Below, piece after piece: positions 10,619 through 22,100 of a stretch of 64,000 nt of DNA. This DNA comes from Hirudinaria manillensis (taxonomy: Eukaryota; Annelida; Clitellata; Hirudinida; Hirudinidae), in contig CM067532.1 in NCBI GenBank assembly GCA_034509925.1, positions 897,501 to 961,500 of the forward strand. The letters are read 5' to 3'. Position 1 is the first letter of the stretch; each line of letters begins with the position of its first letter. The position numbers were made by a program, and so were the translations under genes. Under the pieces are notes generated by a model, which did no database searches, was not told the origin of the DNA, and saw only the letters and a list, made by a program, of their open reading frames with translations.

Positions 10619-13600
10619 TTTTTTTTTTTTTATTTTTTTTATTTTTTTTTTTTTTTCCTTTATTTTCTCGGCCAAAAAAAAATCATCCAACAGCAAACGC
10701 GATCATCAAACACCTCAACTAACATCCACTGTCCCCCATCCGGGCCCGAGATCACCCCGGGACATACAACCGCATTCCCCAGCGCCAACAACACCGCGCT
10801 ATAAACAAGCGACATCAACCATAATCAATCACTATAGTCCAATTCGCCGGCGCCAACGTTTATGAGTTCTGCGCTTATGGAATTTCCACATAAGGTAGGT
10901 GTCCAGCAAAACCGATGTTGCCAGGTACATCATGCCGTTTCTGGACAGACCGATGCCCCGCCATGACAAGTAAGATCTGGAGGATATTACACCTCTGAAG
11001 TTGCATACAAAGGCGGTTACTGTGATCTTCGGAGAGAGAGCACCCCCAGGGTTATTGTTAGACATCCAGATGTGGATGTCTTTGGAGTTATATTTCCCTG
11101 TCTTGGATGAGTGGACCTCGTCCAGTGAGGCGGTATCAGAGACAATGGTGACGTCGCATACGATTGAATCGTCCTTACTCCATGCGACTAGGTCAGGGAC
11201 TCTGATGCCTTCCTCAACTGGTATCCTCGGCTCGATTTTGGTGAAGTACCCTTTCTCGGCCAACTTCGTTTCCAGCCGATGGACGAGGTTGTTGTGCCTC
11301 TCTCGTCTCGATACATCCATTCCTGGACAAACCTGGAAAATGTGATCCAGGCTCTCGGTGACTCTGCAACCGGCGTCACACTTGGTGTTTACCTCTGGAT
11401 GATATCTGGAAACCCGGAGATTGCATGGGAGGACGCCTGCTCTGACCTTTAAGCACTTTAAGTAGTCACTCGGGAACAATCTTGAACGCCCATCCGCGAT
11501 CCATTCACTGATACCGACACCCTGGAAAAAGGACTGGAGTCCAAAACCGTCTACCGAGCTGTAAAGGCTCTCGAGAGTCTCTTCCTTAAGTCGTTTTTTG
11601 GCTGACGACTCCGAATTTAATTGCCCGAACTTCCTGTGTTCTCCAAGGACGATGCTGTTGTCCTTTAGAGTGTCGAGCAAGAATTCGTCTTCATTGCTTT
11701 TCGAGCGAGCCATCATAGATCTCATTCTGCTGGTTCTGATGAGTGGAACCCACTTTCTGAGCTGCAGTAGTCCCAATCCACCAAATTTCAGCCCCGCATG
11801 GAAGAAGGCGGTCGGCGTGTCTTTTGGGAGGCGCAGCCATTGCCTGACGGCAGATCTTACTTTCGTGTCTGCAGCCTTTAGAGATTTCAAAGAGATTTTA
11901 TTGAAGGTAAGATAGTGCACGAGGCTTGGAATAAGGTTCGATCTTAGGGTGTAGAGTTTTTGATTTGGCTTTAAAGGAGCTCTAGATATTGCATGCAAGG
12001 ATTTATGCATTCTGTCGCCTAGTGACGCGTATTTCATTTTTGGGCCAATGTCAATTCCAAGATATCGGTAGGTGTCGAGAATGTTCATTGCCTTGATTGG
12101 CAGCTGGCTGACACTGAGGTAAGAATCCGGGTCAACAATCCAAGGACTGTTTTTCTTTTGCACTTTCGCTCTCAGTGAAGAACATTTTTGGGCATTCATA
12201 ATTAGTCCAACTTTTGCCAGAGATTCCTCGACTTGTTTCAACAACATCCTCATTCCAATATCAGTAGAGGATAGCAGGATCAAATCATCTGCGAACGCCA
12301 AATAATTGCATTTGACTGATGAACTAACATCGCCAGTCACACCGATGGATTGGTCTACCTCTGACATCACCATGTCGATAACCGCGTTGAAAAGTAGAGG
12401 AGACATTGGATCTCCTTGCCTGACTCCTCTATTAACTGGTATGTCCCGACTCAATTTGCCTCCAATCTTCATTTGAACTGAACAATCGCGGTAGGCCTCT
12501 GAAATGTATCTCAACAAAAAAGGAGGAGTTCCCAATCTGTGAGCCGCTCTTACAATGGACTGGTGTGAAACCGAATCGAAGGCTTTGGTCACATCAATGA
12601 ACGTGAGATTGAGATTCTGTTTCTGTTCCTTCTTTTTCTGTATGATTGCTTTCACGAGCCATATATTATCCGCCAGGCCATCACCGTGTCTGAAAGCCTT
12701 CTGACGATTTGAGATGGACCAGTGTGCGAGCATTCTCTTGCTCAGCAATCGGTGAAATAAACGACCGATGATTGATCCCACCGTAATTGGTCTAAAATCC
12801 TCTGGCTTCAGACTTTCTTGTTTCTTTGGAATGCAGGTGACAATTCCTTTCCTGAGTGCATCGGGAGGGCATCCAGTAAATAACCAAAGCGTCATGTGAG
12901 TCGCCAGGTCCTCCGGTGCAATTTTGTTCAGATCAATTTTTTTCATGCCGTCAAAGCCGGGGGCAGAATCTTTCAATCCTTTTGCCGCGTGAATGATTTC
13001 ATCGACTGTGATTGGAATGTCCATTTCATCGATAGGCTCAATCGTTTCATCCAATGGCCGGGAGTCGGTTTTGGAAGCTTGAGTGAAAACCTTCTCCCAA
13101 TACTCCACCAATGTTTCATCGGAAGGACATACTGCATTTTTCTCGTAGTCACCTTTCATTACCTTTTGTGCCCCAAGACTTGGACTTTTCCTAAACAGCT
13201 GCTGGATCCTCGCATACTGCTCCTTCCGACGCCTCTCTTTTATCGCACGCTTTGAGTTGCGATTGATCCATTTGACGAATTTGCGGCCACCTGTTTGCAC
13301 CTTGTCTTGCTTCTTCGTCTGATGTTTCTTTGCCACTTTTTGAGTCCTCTTCTTTGACACTGTTATGCCAGCAATCCATCTCTGATATTCTATGTTGATA
13401 AGTGACCTTTTAATCTCGTATACCTCAGTGGAATCAATGAGCGAACTGAACTCTTCATCAGACAATCGAAGAAAAAATCTTCTTCTTTCAATGAATTGCA
13501 AGGGACCAATAATATTTTCTGGGTCTAATGCTTTGCAACAGGCTGAGATACCAGCATCGGCCTTAACGTCTGCCATTATAATATTTGAGAGAAGATGACG

Positions 13601-14355
13601 ATATTGAGGCTTATTTCTAATCACTTTTATAGCATCCACACTGAGGGAGGGAAATTGCTGCTGAAGTGAGAGGTTGATTCTGTTTTTGTGTGTTCCCCCA
13701 AGACTAAGTTCAGCCTTGGCCAGTACATTCCATGACTCAGTGTTATGCAAATTGGGAACAAAACACTCACTATCCTCTGATGGATTAGAATCCTGACAAA
13801 AATTGGTTCCTTGATGCATCAACTCCTCATTTGCTATTGTTGAGTGATTGAGATATTTTTCTAGAGTTGTCTTGTATTTCACGGTTAATCTACGGCTTTT
13901 GATGGCATTCAACGATCTATGTTCAAATCTTTTGTGGAGTTCCTGATTGACATTGTGAACTCCCTTTCTAATCAATTCAACCTCCATGGAAGCCAGCATG
14001 CAATATTCTTCTTCAGTCCATCTTGCCTTGGAAGAGGGAAGACCTGCTCTAATTTTATGATATTCTTCTGGATGAATTCTGTTTTCATGTATATGTTTAC
14101 CTCTAACAGAAGCAAATGTCTTTGCACAGAATTCACAATGCACCTGTGTTCCAACAGAATCTGAAGAATTTTCTTTCTTTCTTTGACAGCCAAAGACTTT
14201 ATTCTGACAGTTCTTATCTTCCATAATCACCAAACCAACACCAAATACAATCAACCGCTGAGGAATAACGATTCCTGTGTTTGTAAACCTGTTTGTTACC
14301 CGAAAGAAATGTCGAATACAACGGGTGTGCAGGTATATTTTCCCCTTTTTCTAAA
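10618..14355 (-). mobile_element. R4/Dong-like non-LTR retrotransposon, apparently full length
   Basis: A roughly 3.7-kb element on the minus strand. It has about 100 bp of 5' leader, one 1140-codon ORF, a 3' UTR of about 160 bp (10671-10831), an AATAAA-like signal and an A-rich tail. Both ends abut ATT microsatellite in the same orientation. Single-ORF elements with an N-terminal zinc finger, a reverse transcriptase and a C-terminal restriction-like endonuclease belong to the R2/R4 group. The R4-clade element Dong of Bombyx is known to insert in TAA repeats, which matches this placement. Clade assignment is inference; exact ends and target duplication were not resolved. The ORF is uninterrupted, so insertion was probably recent. 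Confidence 0.8.
10832..14254 (-). CDS. Retrotransposon ORF: zinc finger, reverse transcriptase, restriction-like endonuclease
   Basis: Intact 1140-residue ORF (an alternative Met is at residue 11). In order: a C2H2 finger at about 40-61 (CEFC then H-x4-H); a Myb-like helical region at about 78-125 with the WTEEEYCML start; and reverse transcriptase at about 430-740. The RT has its first catalytic block FIDVTKAFD (552-560), RQGDPMSPLLFN (612-623) and the FADD active site (654-657). A Cys-x3-Cys-x7-His-x4-Cys knuckle lies at 959-976, followed by a PD-(D/E)xK endonuclease with RVPDLVAW (Asp1021) and CDVTIV (Asp1034). By family knowledge the endonuclease nicks the target and RT primes cDNA synthesis at the nick. 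No frameshift or stop was found, so it is potentially active. It is not a host gene. Confidence 0.93.
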   Translation of the reverse strand: MIVFGVGLVIMEDKNCQNKVFGCQRKKENSSDSVGTQVHCEFCAKTFASVRGKHIHENRIHPEEYHKIRAGLPSSKARWTEEEYCMLASMEVELIRKGVHNVNQELHKRFEHRSLNAIKSRRLTVKYKTTLEKYLNHSTIANEELMHQGTNFCQDSNPSEDSECFVPNLHNTESWNVLAKAELSLGGTHKNRINLSLQQQFPSLSVDAIKVIRNKPQYRHLLSNIIMADVKADAGISACCKALDPENIIGPLQFIERRRFFLRLSDEEFSSLIDSTEVYEIKRSLINIEYQRWIAGITVSKKRTQKVAKKHQTKKQDKVQTGGRKFVKWINRNSKRAIKERRRKEQYARIQQLFRKSPSLGAQKVMKGDYEKNAVCPSDETLVEYWEKVFTQASKTDSRPLDETIEPIDEMDIPITVDEIIHAAKGLKDSAPGFDGMKKIDLNKIAPEDLATHMTLWLFTGCPPDALRKGIVTCIPKKQESLKPEDFRPITVGSIIGRLFHRLLSKRMLAHWSISNRQKAFRHGDGLADNIWLVKAIIQKKKEQKQNLNLTFIDVTKAFDSVSHQSIVRAAHRLGTPPFLLRYISEAYRDCSVQMKIGGKLSRDIPVNRGVRQGDPMSPLLFNAVIDMVMSEVDQSIGVTGDVSSSVKCNYLAFADDLILLSSTDIGMRMLLKQVEESLAKVGLIMNAQKCSSLRAKVQKKNSPWIVDPDSYLSVSQLPIKAMNILDTYRYLGIDIGPKMKYASLGDRMHKSLHAISRAPLKPNQKLYTLRSNLIPSLVHYLTFNKISLKSLKAADTKVRSAVRQWLRLPKDTPTAFFHAGLKFGGLGLLQLRKWVPLIRTSRMRSMMARSKSNEDEFLLDTLKDNSIVLGEHRKFGQLNSESSAKKRLKEETLESLYSSVDGFGLQSFFQGVGISEWIADGRSRLFPSDYLKCLKVRAGVLPCNLRVSRYHPEVNTKCDAGCRVTESLDHIFQVCPGMDVSRRERHNNLVHRLETKLAEKGYFTKIEPRIPVEEGIRVPDLVAWSKDDSIVCDVTIVSDTASLDEVHSSKTGKYNSKDIHIWMSNNNPGGALSPKITVTAFVCNFRGVISSRSYLSWRGIGLSRNGMMYLATSVLLDTYLMWKFHKRRTHKRWRRRIGL

Positions 14356-14503
<148 letters not shown>

Positions 14504-14609
14504 ATTATTATCATCATCATCGTCGTTGTCGACATCACTGTTGAAGTTGATGTTGTTGTTGTCGTCGTCGTTGCAACTTTCCATCCATCCATCTATCCGT
14601 TGGTTGCAG

Positions 14610-14665
14610 GGACGTTTGGCGCCAACAGTCGTGGAAAAAGATCTGGCGGCAAATCACGCAGACGA
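14610..14665 (+). other. Exon-like 56-bp island
   Basis: An acceptor-like CGTTGGTTGCAG precedes and GACGA/GTGAAT follows. The interval is open in two frames: GRLAPTVVEKDLAANHAD, or TFGANSRGKRSGGKSRRR. It is a candidate plus-strand exon of an unidentified gene. It could also be unique sequence between a CATC tract and a GTC/ATC tract. Confidence 0.25.
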
Positions 14666-14719
14666 GTGAATGATTTCCTTTTCTATTGGCTCTTTCTAGG
14701 AGCGTGCAGTCGGCCGAGA

Positions 14720-15100
14720 TTCATCATCATCGTCGTCGTCATCATCTTCATCGTCAACGTCATCAACATCATCATCATCATCGTCAACGTCATCAACGTC
14801 ATCATCATCATCATCATCATCGTCGTCATCGTCATCATAACTCATTCAAGTTTCCCTACGGAACCAGGAGGATGGAACTCCTCGGCGCACGTTTCTGGAA
14901 AGACCCGGATGTCGAGTCCTTTCAGATGCACAAGGCTGAGTGGGAGATTGAAGGACGGATTGGTGGATGGATTGACGTATGGATGGACGGACGAATGAAT
15001 GGATGGATGGATGGATGGATGGATGGATGGATGGATGGATGGATGGATGGATGGATGGATGGATGGATGGATGGATGGATGGATGGATGGATGGATGGAC
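14720..15100. repeat. (TCA/TCG)n tract and (GGAT)n microsatellite around an exon-like island
   Basis: A TCA/TCG/AAC trinucleotide tract at 14720-14838 and a GGAT tract at about 14999-15098 flank unique DNA (14851-14938). In one plus-strand frame that DNA reads [20 protein letters not shown] and onward with no stop. It is preceded by CATTCAAG and followed by a GTGGGA donor-like site. It is exon-like but unassigned. Confidence 0.55.
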
Positions 15101-15287
15101 GGGCAGACGGACGGAAGGACAAATGAATTGACGGGCTGTGGGTGGGTGGATAGATGGATGGACAGAGGGACGGGTGAATGATTATTAATAAAATGCGTGG
15201 GGAATTTTTTTATGAATTTTTAACGAACTCATGCTGCTTCCCTGCGGCTGAATAACAAGGCTCTTAATTTGGCACGTGTTTTGATGA

Positions 15288-15292
15288 TGATG

Positions 15293-15358
<66 letters not shown>

Positions 15359-15680
15359 TAATGGTGAATAAACTATTAAAGCTTCAATTAAAGTGGGTCT
15401 TATTTTGAAATTAATAACATTTCTTAAAGTCGTCGTCGTCGTCGTCGTCATCGCGTGGAATTTCATGTGAGAATGAATTAATTGGTCATAAAAAATTTTT
15501 TAAAATCCTGAGTCATTTGAGAAATGTCGATGAAAATTATTTATTAAATTCGCATCAATTTTTCTTTCGCTCGCTCAGTCACTCACCCACCCACTCATCA
15601 ACTCACCCATCCACCCACCCACTCACCCATCCACCCACCCATCCATCCACCCACCCACTCACCCATCCATCCACCCACCA
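15288..15680. repeat. (ATT)n tract, then degenerate CACC/CATC/ACTC tract
   Basis: An ATT trinucleotide tract lies at about 15288-15355. A mixed tetranucleotide tract of CACC, CATC and ACTC units lies at about 15580-15680, separated by AT-rich DNA and a short GTC run. Confidence 0.9.
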
Positions 15681-15872
15681 AAGTCTCCCACTCATTCAAC
15701 CATATCCGTCCATCAATCGATTGGGCAGATGGGCACCCTCATCGTGGATTTAAATTATGAAAAACTTTTCCGAGGATGTCGGAAAGGAGGAAAGAAACCC
15801 AATCGTCTGGAAGCGTCTTCGTCGGGGAAGATTTTAGAAAAAAATTGGAACCCGTCAGGCCTCCATCTGAGT

Positions 15873-15946
15873 GGTTTTCAAAGGGTTTTCAAAGGGTTTT
15901 CGAAGGGTTTTCGAAGGGTTTTCGAAGGGTTTTCAAAGGGTTTTCG
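15873..15946. repeat. 11-bp minisatellite
   Basis: About 6.5 tandem copies of AAGGGTTTTC(A/G). The two unit variants alternate in blocks. It encodes a repeating Lys-Gly-Phe-Xaa-Arg-Val-Phe frame, which is an artefact. Confidence 0.9.
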
Positions 15947-16596
15947 TCTTGGACAAGTCATTTTTCATCTCGTATTTCGAGGAGAGGGAGTTGAGGAAGT
16001 TAACAGGTGAAACCTTTGCAGTCCCGGGTCGGGTTTTGAGCTGGCTTGAGGAGAATATCCCGATGGATATCCGATGGATGGGTGAGTGGATACATGGGTG
16101 GGTGGATAGACGGATGGGTGGACGGAAGTATGGAACGAAATTCTAAACTTCTATTCTTAAAAATATCATCCTATATCAACAAACAGCCATGCATCCACTT
16201 ATTTTTACGATATTGGTGCCCATTAAATACGAATTTTAACAGATAACATATATTTTTAAACATAATTTAAGCATATTTTTAAGCATAATTTAAGCATATC
16301 TTAAATTAAAATCCACGTTTATATTTTCCAAATATCTTTCAAAACGGGGGGAATGTTCCAATCTCTTGTTAATAGCTCTATTGGATCCAATTTGGCAACA
16401 AAGAATGGAATCAAATGTCTTTGTTTCTGTCTGTAAACGGAAAACAAAGAACGTATAATGCAGTCGAGGCAAAGAACTATTGAAACGCATCAACCTTTTT
16501 CTCGGCCACACAGGGAGCTGAATTATCGCTCAAAGGAGTTGCCGGAAGTGGCGCATTGTTTGCCTGTTTCAACGGTTGAAAGAAATCATAGAACAT

Positions 16597-16785
16597 CCAA
16601 CAACACCACCAACAACACCAACAACAACACCACCAACAACAGCAACAACACCAACAACAACAACAACAACAACAGCAACAACACCAACAACAACACCAAC
16701 AACAACAACACCAACAACATCCGCCAACAACACCAACAGCAACAACACCACCAACAACACCAACAACAGCAACAACAACAACACA
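16597..16785. repeat. (CAA/CAC)n repeat
   Basis: About 190 bp of CAACA/CACCAA units with occasional CAG. It yields poly-Asn/Thr frames on one strand and poly-Leu/Val frames on the other. Confidence 0.93.
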
Positions 16786-16859
16786 ATAATAACTTCATTT
16801 TTTATTATTTCAAATTAATTAACGTCAAATTAATTCTTGTTATCTGTTAATTAATCAGA

Positions 16860-17421
16860 AAAAAAGATCTTTTTTTCTTCTTTTTTTTTATTTTTTTATT
16901 TTTTTTTATATTCGTGTCCGTGAGTCGTGTCTTTCATCCTGGAAAAATGCTGCACCTAAAAACACCGGTTTACCATTAGAAACCTGGAGAATCTGGAAGG
17001 AGATTGATAATTGGATGAGTGAAGGGGGTGGATGAGCGAGTGAGGGAGTGAATGAATGGGGGAGTGAATGAGTGGGGCAGTGAACGAGTGGGGGAGTGAA
17101 TGTGTGGAGGAGTGAATGAGTGGGGAAGTGAAAGATTGAGGGAGTGAACGAGTGAATGAGCCCGCTTGCTATTTATGATTTGCATATGAATTTAAACTTT
17201 ATCGGCTTAGTTTTTTAGAAACTGACTTTGGACGAAATTACTTCATTTCAAGTCATTCACCCAACCATCCACCCTTCCATTCACCTTCGTGCAATCAATC
17301 AATCAATCATCAGACTTGAAATAAGTCCTATGATCTTCAGTGCACCAACCCATGTGCTTGTTATTAAGGATGCAAATTGAGCATGGAAAATATAATAATG
17401 ATAACAATCTCAACAATAGAG

Positions 17422-17465
<44 letters not shown>

Positions 17466-17531
17466 TAATAATAATAATAATAACATTAATAACAATAATA
17501 ATAATAAATAATAATAATAATAAGAATAATA

Positions 17532-17570
<39 letters not shown>

Positions 17571-17743
17571 GTCAGTTATACTTAATCCCCTGGTGGTTTA
17601 CTAACCTATAATGGCCTGAAATCACGTGGTTCTTCCAGCGGTGAAGGTCATTACAGGAAATCGAAAGCGTCGAAGTTGAAAAATTCCCGGAGATATATTT
17701 TCTTTTTATCTCATCAGTCAGACTCAGCTGCTCGTAGACTCAG
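16860..17743. other. Unassigned DNA with GAGT-like and (AAT)n tracts
   Basis: A T-rich run (16866-16910) is followed by degenerate GAGTGAAT/GGGGGAGTGAATG repeats (17015-17160). An (AAT)n tract lies at about 17423-17569. No gene was found. Confidence 0.7.
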
Positions 17744-17809
17744 AGTGCCCGCGGGAATTCCCCGAGTTCCAGTGACACCTGGGTTCCGGCTCCTACGATA
17801 CAGGATGAG
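17744..17809 (+). other. Exon-like 66-bp island
   Basis: An acceptor-like TAGACTCAG precedes and GATGAG/GTGATG follows. The interval is exactly 22 codons open in frame 0, starting SARGNSPSSSDTWVPAP and ending in TIQDE. The donor runs straight into a GAT repeat, an arrangement also seen at genuine exons elsewhere in the window. It is a candidate exon of an unidentified gene. Confidence 0.3.
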
Positions 17810-18177
17810 GTGATGATGATGATGTAAGGATGGTGGTGGTGGTTGTGGTGGTGGTATAGCTGTGGTAGAGATTAAATGATTTAGCCACTAGCTTAGCAAC
17901 TCACTCATACATTCGCAGTCCATTCATTCACTACATGAATTTACTCAGTGCCCCTGTTCATTCATTCATTCATTCACCTAGTTTCACCCACTCACTCCTT
18001 CCCCCAAAGCACTCACTCACCTCCTACGATGACGACGACGACGACGGTGACGACGGTAGTGACACTTCCTGACTTGTATGAATGGAGAATCATGTTCTCG
18101 AATGTTTCCCACTAATGAGGACCTTCTTATTCCTGCAACAACAACAACAACAAGAACAACAAGAAAGTTGAATGAAA

Positions 18178-18421
18178 GAATGAACGAATGAGTGATTGTA
18201 TGAGTGAATGAATAATTGAATGATTGAATGAGTGAATGGATGAATGATTGATTGAATGAGTGATTGTATGAGTGAATGATTGAATGAATGAATGAGTGAA
18301 TGATTGAATGAGTGAACGAATGAATGAGTGAATGATTGAATGATTGATTGAATGAGTGGATGAATGAGTGAATGAATGAATGAATGAGTGAGTGAATGAA
18401 TGAATGAGTGAGTGAGTGAGT
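18178..18421. repeat. Interspersed GAAT/GAGT/GATT tetranucleotide array
   Basis: About 245 bp of mixed GAAT, GAGT and GATT units. It gives the Ser-Phe-Ile-His/Ser-Leu-Thr-His frames on the minus strand, which are artefacts. Confidence 0.93.
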
Positions 18422-18537
18422 GAAGTACTGAATGACTGACGAAAGACGCAAATAACAACACTGTGGCGTTGAGAGTTCTGGAAAAGTTTTATAAATGGAC
18501 ACCGTACGTGCTCCGACCATAGGAAATTACAAAGGCA

Positions 18538-18640
18538 CGATGGTGATGATGATGATGATGATGATGACGATGATGATGATGATGATGAAGGCGGTGATGA
18601 TGGTGATGGTGATGATGACAATGATGATGATGATGATGAT
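18538..18640. repeat. (GAT)n trinucleotide tract
   Basis: GAT/GGT trinucleotide tract beginning at a donor-like GTGATG after a short open stretch (18495-18540). Confidence 0.9.
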
Positions 18641-18840
18641 TGCGTTGGATAGATTGAGTATCGGATGGAGAGATCGGCTTCATTTCCGATATAATCGAAC
18701 GATTCCACCTGGGCGATATTAAATTCCAGTTTAACAAAGAAATTGAAATGTTTTTTTTTAAATCGAATCAAATATGGAATTATAAATAAATAAGTTTCGT
18801 TCGTGTAGGTTTGAGTGGAACGTGTTAATGTTTGGTTTAA

Positions 18841-18944
18841 TGTATTATTAGTTAATTGTTTGTATTACTGGTTAATTGTTTGTATTACTGGTTAATTGTT
18901 TGTATTACTGGTTAATTGTTTGTATTATTGGTTAATTGTTTGTT
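18841..18944. repeat. 20-bp minisatellite
   Basis: Five tandem 20-bp copies of TGTATTACTGGTTAATTGTT plus a partial one. Copies 1 and 5 carry single substitutions. Confidence 0.95.
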
Positions 18945-19124
18945 CTGCTTGTTTTCTCTATCTATCCTATTCTCTACTTGGATGACGAATCCAGTCTCAG
19001 AACAGAAAACATAATTATACCGAAAATATTATAATTACACCGAAAATCATCATCACCACCACGGCTCTACCTCAATCTTCTCCAGCAACTATCGCACAAA
19101 TCTCTAGGAAATTCGAAATTCTTC

Positions 19125-19194
19125 TATCCATCCATCCATCCATCCATCCATCCATCCATCCATCCATCCATCCATCCATCCATCCATCCATCCG
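19125..19194. repeat. (CATC)n microsatellite
   Basis: About 17 copies of CATC ending in CCGT variants. Confidence 0.95.
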
Positions 19195-19369
19195 TCCGTC
19201 CGTAAGTCCAGAAGTGCAACTTCTCAACTTCGGGACTTCTTTCCCGCCGGTCTCTTGTTCGTCTGCTGGTCTCGGAATCGTAAAGAGCGTCAAAAAACCA
19301 TTCTGGCGCTCCATAAATGTTCAGCTACACGCGGAAAGGCGCCAGCGTTTATTGCTTCTTAAATTAAAT

Positions 19370-19455
19370 GGACGGACGGATGGACGGACGGATGGACGGA
19401 CGGATGGACGGACGGATGGACGGACGGATGGACGGACGGATGGACGGACGGATAG
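19370..19455. repeat. 12-bp higher-order repeat of GGAC/GGAT
   Basis: Tandem 12-bp unit GACGGACGGATG repeated about seven times. It is a higher-order form of the GGAT/GGAC tetranucleotides common in this region. Confidence 0.93.
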
Positions 19456-19639
19456 ACGGACGGAAGGATGGATATAGATGGACAGACGGACAGAGGGAAG
19501 GACGGATTGTAATCACTACTATCATCACTACTATTATTGAGAGTTGTTGTTCTTATTAATAACGACATCGCCATCATCAGTCATTTGTGTCACCATAATT
19601 GTTTTATTTAATCAAATTAATATAATATTGTCATTAATA

Positions 19640-19783
<144 letters not shown>

Positions 19784-20029
19784 TCCCGTCTACCTGTCCT
19801 GGCATCAGGCCTTAGAGTTTGTCTCAAGCCTTGCATCTTGTCACAGGTGAGCAAACTTTCAGGTGTGTTGTACAGGTGCACGTTACGTCACTTCCGCCCC
19901 CGAGGCAGAACACCAACAAGAGTTCTATGCAAATGAACCTCATTAATATTCCGAGTCTCATTAGCATAATGAAGGAACGGACCGGTTTGTGGTGAAAAAG
20001 GATGTTGGGGACGTGATCCACATGCCTTT

Positions 20030-20190
20030 GATGACGATGATGACTACGACGACGATGGCGATGCTGATGATAGTTGCTATGATGATGATGATGCTACTGC
20101 TAATGATGATGATGATGGTGGTGATGGTGATGATGATGATGGTGATGGTGATGGTGGTGATGATGATGGTGATGATGATGAGGATAATCA
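20030..20190. repeat. (GAT/GGT/GAC)n trinucleotide tract
   Basis: Impure GAT-type repeat of about 160 bp. It gives poly-Met/Val frames on the plus strand and poly-Ile frames on the minus strand. Confidence 0.9.
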
Positions 20191-20386
20191 CAACATCGTG
20201 ACGGTGTTGTTATTAAACCATCGGACTTTTATGAGGATTTATTTCTTCCAAATTACTCTGTCAACGTAACAATATCCTGAGCCTTTCTCTAGATCCATGT
20301 TCATTCATTCATTCATTCAATCATTCAATCATTGATTCGTTCGTTCATTCGTTCACTCAATCATTCATTCGGTCGTTCGATCATCC

Positions 20387-20500
20387 ATCGATCCATCCAT
20401 CCATCCATCCATCCATCCATCCATCCATCCATCCATCCATCCATCCATCCATCCATCCATCCATCCATCCGTCCGTCCGTCCATCCATCCATCCATCTGT
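20387..20500. repeat. (CATC)n microsatellite
   Basis: CATC tract with CCGT units near the right end. It is preceded by ATTC/GTTC units (20300-20385). Confidence 0.95.
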
Positions 20501-20789
20501 TAATGGTTTAATTTTCATTGGGTCTATTCCAATGCCATTGAAACCCTACGCCCCTCAACACGTCGTCTTCATCTTCATTCCATCGAAATCATCCTCAGTT
20601 TTCCATTTCATCCGATATCCCGATGTCCCTCGGCTCATTCATCCGTCCGTCCGTCCGTCCATCAATTCATCTTTCCGGTCTTCATTTTTTTTTATCCATC
20701 TATTCATTCACTCGATCATTCAACCATGGACGAGATTCATCAATCAATCACATTCTCTCGATGGGGCTACCTAAGTAGGAATAGGTCGT

Positions 20790-20858
20790 CATCGTCGAGG
20801 TCGTCATCGTCGTTGTCATCATCATCGTCATCGTCATCATCATCGTCATTATCATTAA
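20790..20858. repeat. (TCG/TCA)n trinucleotide tract
   Basis: Ser-coding TCG/TCA repeat. Immediately to its right, 20885-20945 contains opposing splice-like signals, including a minus-strand CAGACAG/GTAAAC donor. Coding status is undecided. Confidence 0.8.
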
Positions 20859-21185
20859 ACTATGGAACGCAGGAGAGACCCGATGTTTACCTGTCTGGAA
20901 TGCTGATAAGGCAGCGAGGGAATCCGGATCCAGTGCACCTGTATTGATCTCACCTGATCGCTAATTGACTTTTCCATGAGCCGACCTTCATAACGAGATT
21001 ATTGTTGTTTTAATTAACGTCCTTTACATGCGTCCATCGCAATTATTCGAAATTATTTTTTAAAATAATTTTAATTGGATTATAAATTCCTAATTACAGT
21101 ATATTACTATCGCTAATTACTCATTAGGTCTCTCATTCATTCATTCCTTGTCTGTCCGTCAATCTATACATGCGATCAACCATTC

Positions 21186-21362
21186 ATCCGTCCATCCATC
21201 CATCCATCCATCCATCCACCCATCCGTCCGTCCGTCCGTCCAACCATCCGTCCATCCATCCATCCATCCATCCACCCATCCGTCCATCCATCCATCCGTC
21301 CGTCCGTCCATCCGTCCGTCCATCCGTCCATCCATCCATCCATCCATCCACCCACCCACCCA
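21186..21362. repeat. CATC/CCGT/CACC tetranucleotide tract
   Basis: About 175 bp of mixed CATC, CCGT and CACC units, open in several frames on both strands as an artefact. Confidence 0.94.
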
Positions 21363-21719
21363 GCCTCTGATTGACGGATCGATTGGCAAGGAATGAAGTT
21401 TAATGGAACTTCTCGTCGAGTTCCATCAAAAGATTTCACGGCTGGAAAAATAAAAATAAAAACAAAACCTCATTTTCCACGCTCCACTGAACTCGAGAAA
21501 AGAAGAAGAAGGAGATGGTCACGGATCAGTTGTTCCTGACGAGCATGATGACCACGTCGATTGTAATCCAATGTGTCTCGTGACGATGACGACGACGACT
21601 GCGATGATGGCGACGAAGATGATAATGGTGATGATGATGATGATGATGTTAGGTCTTCGTTTGTTTTTGGTTTTCTGATCTGATGATACTCATGATGGCT
21701 ACGGGTGATGATGATGATG

Positions 21720-22100
21720 ATGATGGCGGTTAGGCTATGAATTGATTTAGATCACTTCCGATCACAATCAATCACCATCGATCACTTCCGATCGCGATCA
21801 ATCACGATCAATCACGTTCGATCACTAGGGATCACTTCAGGTCAATATCACATCACCATCACCATCACCGTTGGTCACAATCAATCACCATCGATCCTGA
21901 TCGATCACTTCCGATCACCAAAGAACAGTATTGATCAGTATTGACAGCCATCAATCAGCATAACCATCGATCTGTATCGATCACTACCGATCACCTTCAC
22001 CATCATTCACCAACACCACGACGACGATGACTATGACGATGATGATGACGATGACGACGACGACGATGGCGGTGAGGCTGTGAATTGATTTAGACCAGGT
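21720..22100. repeat. GATCAC-rich degenerate repeat flanked by a diverged direct repeat
   Basis: From about 21750 to 21995 the DNA is a loose array of GATCAC, ATCAATCACC and CATCGATC motifs. It is bracketed by two copies of a segment that reads GAATTGATTTAGA after a GGCGGT(T/G)AGGCT(A/G)T lead. The copies lie about 342 bp apart, at 21725-21752 and 22067-22095. This suggests an ancient segmental duplication or a decayed element. Confidence 0.6.

Noticed and set aside
10832-14254. The 1140-codon frame as a host zinc-finger gene
   Set aside because: It carries reverse transcriptase and endonuclease motifs, is intronless, and is bracketed by the same microsatellite.
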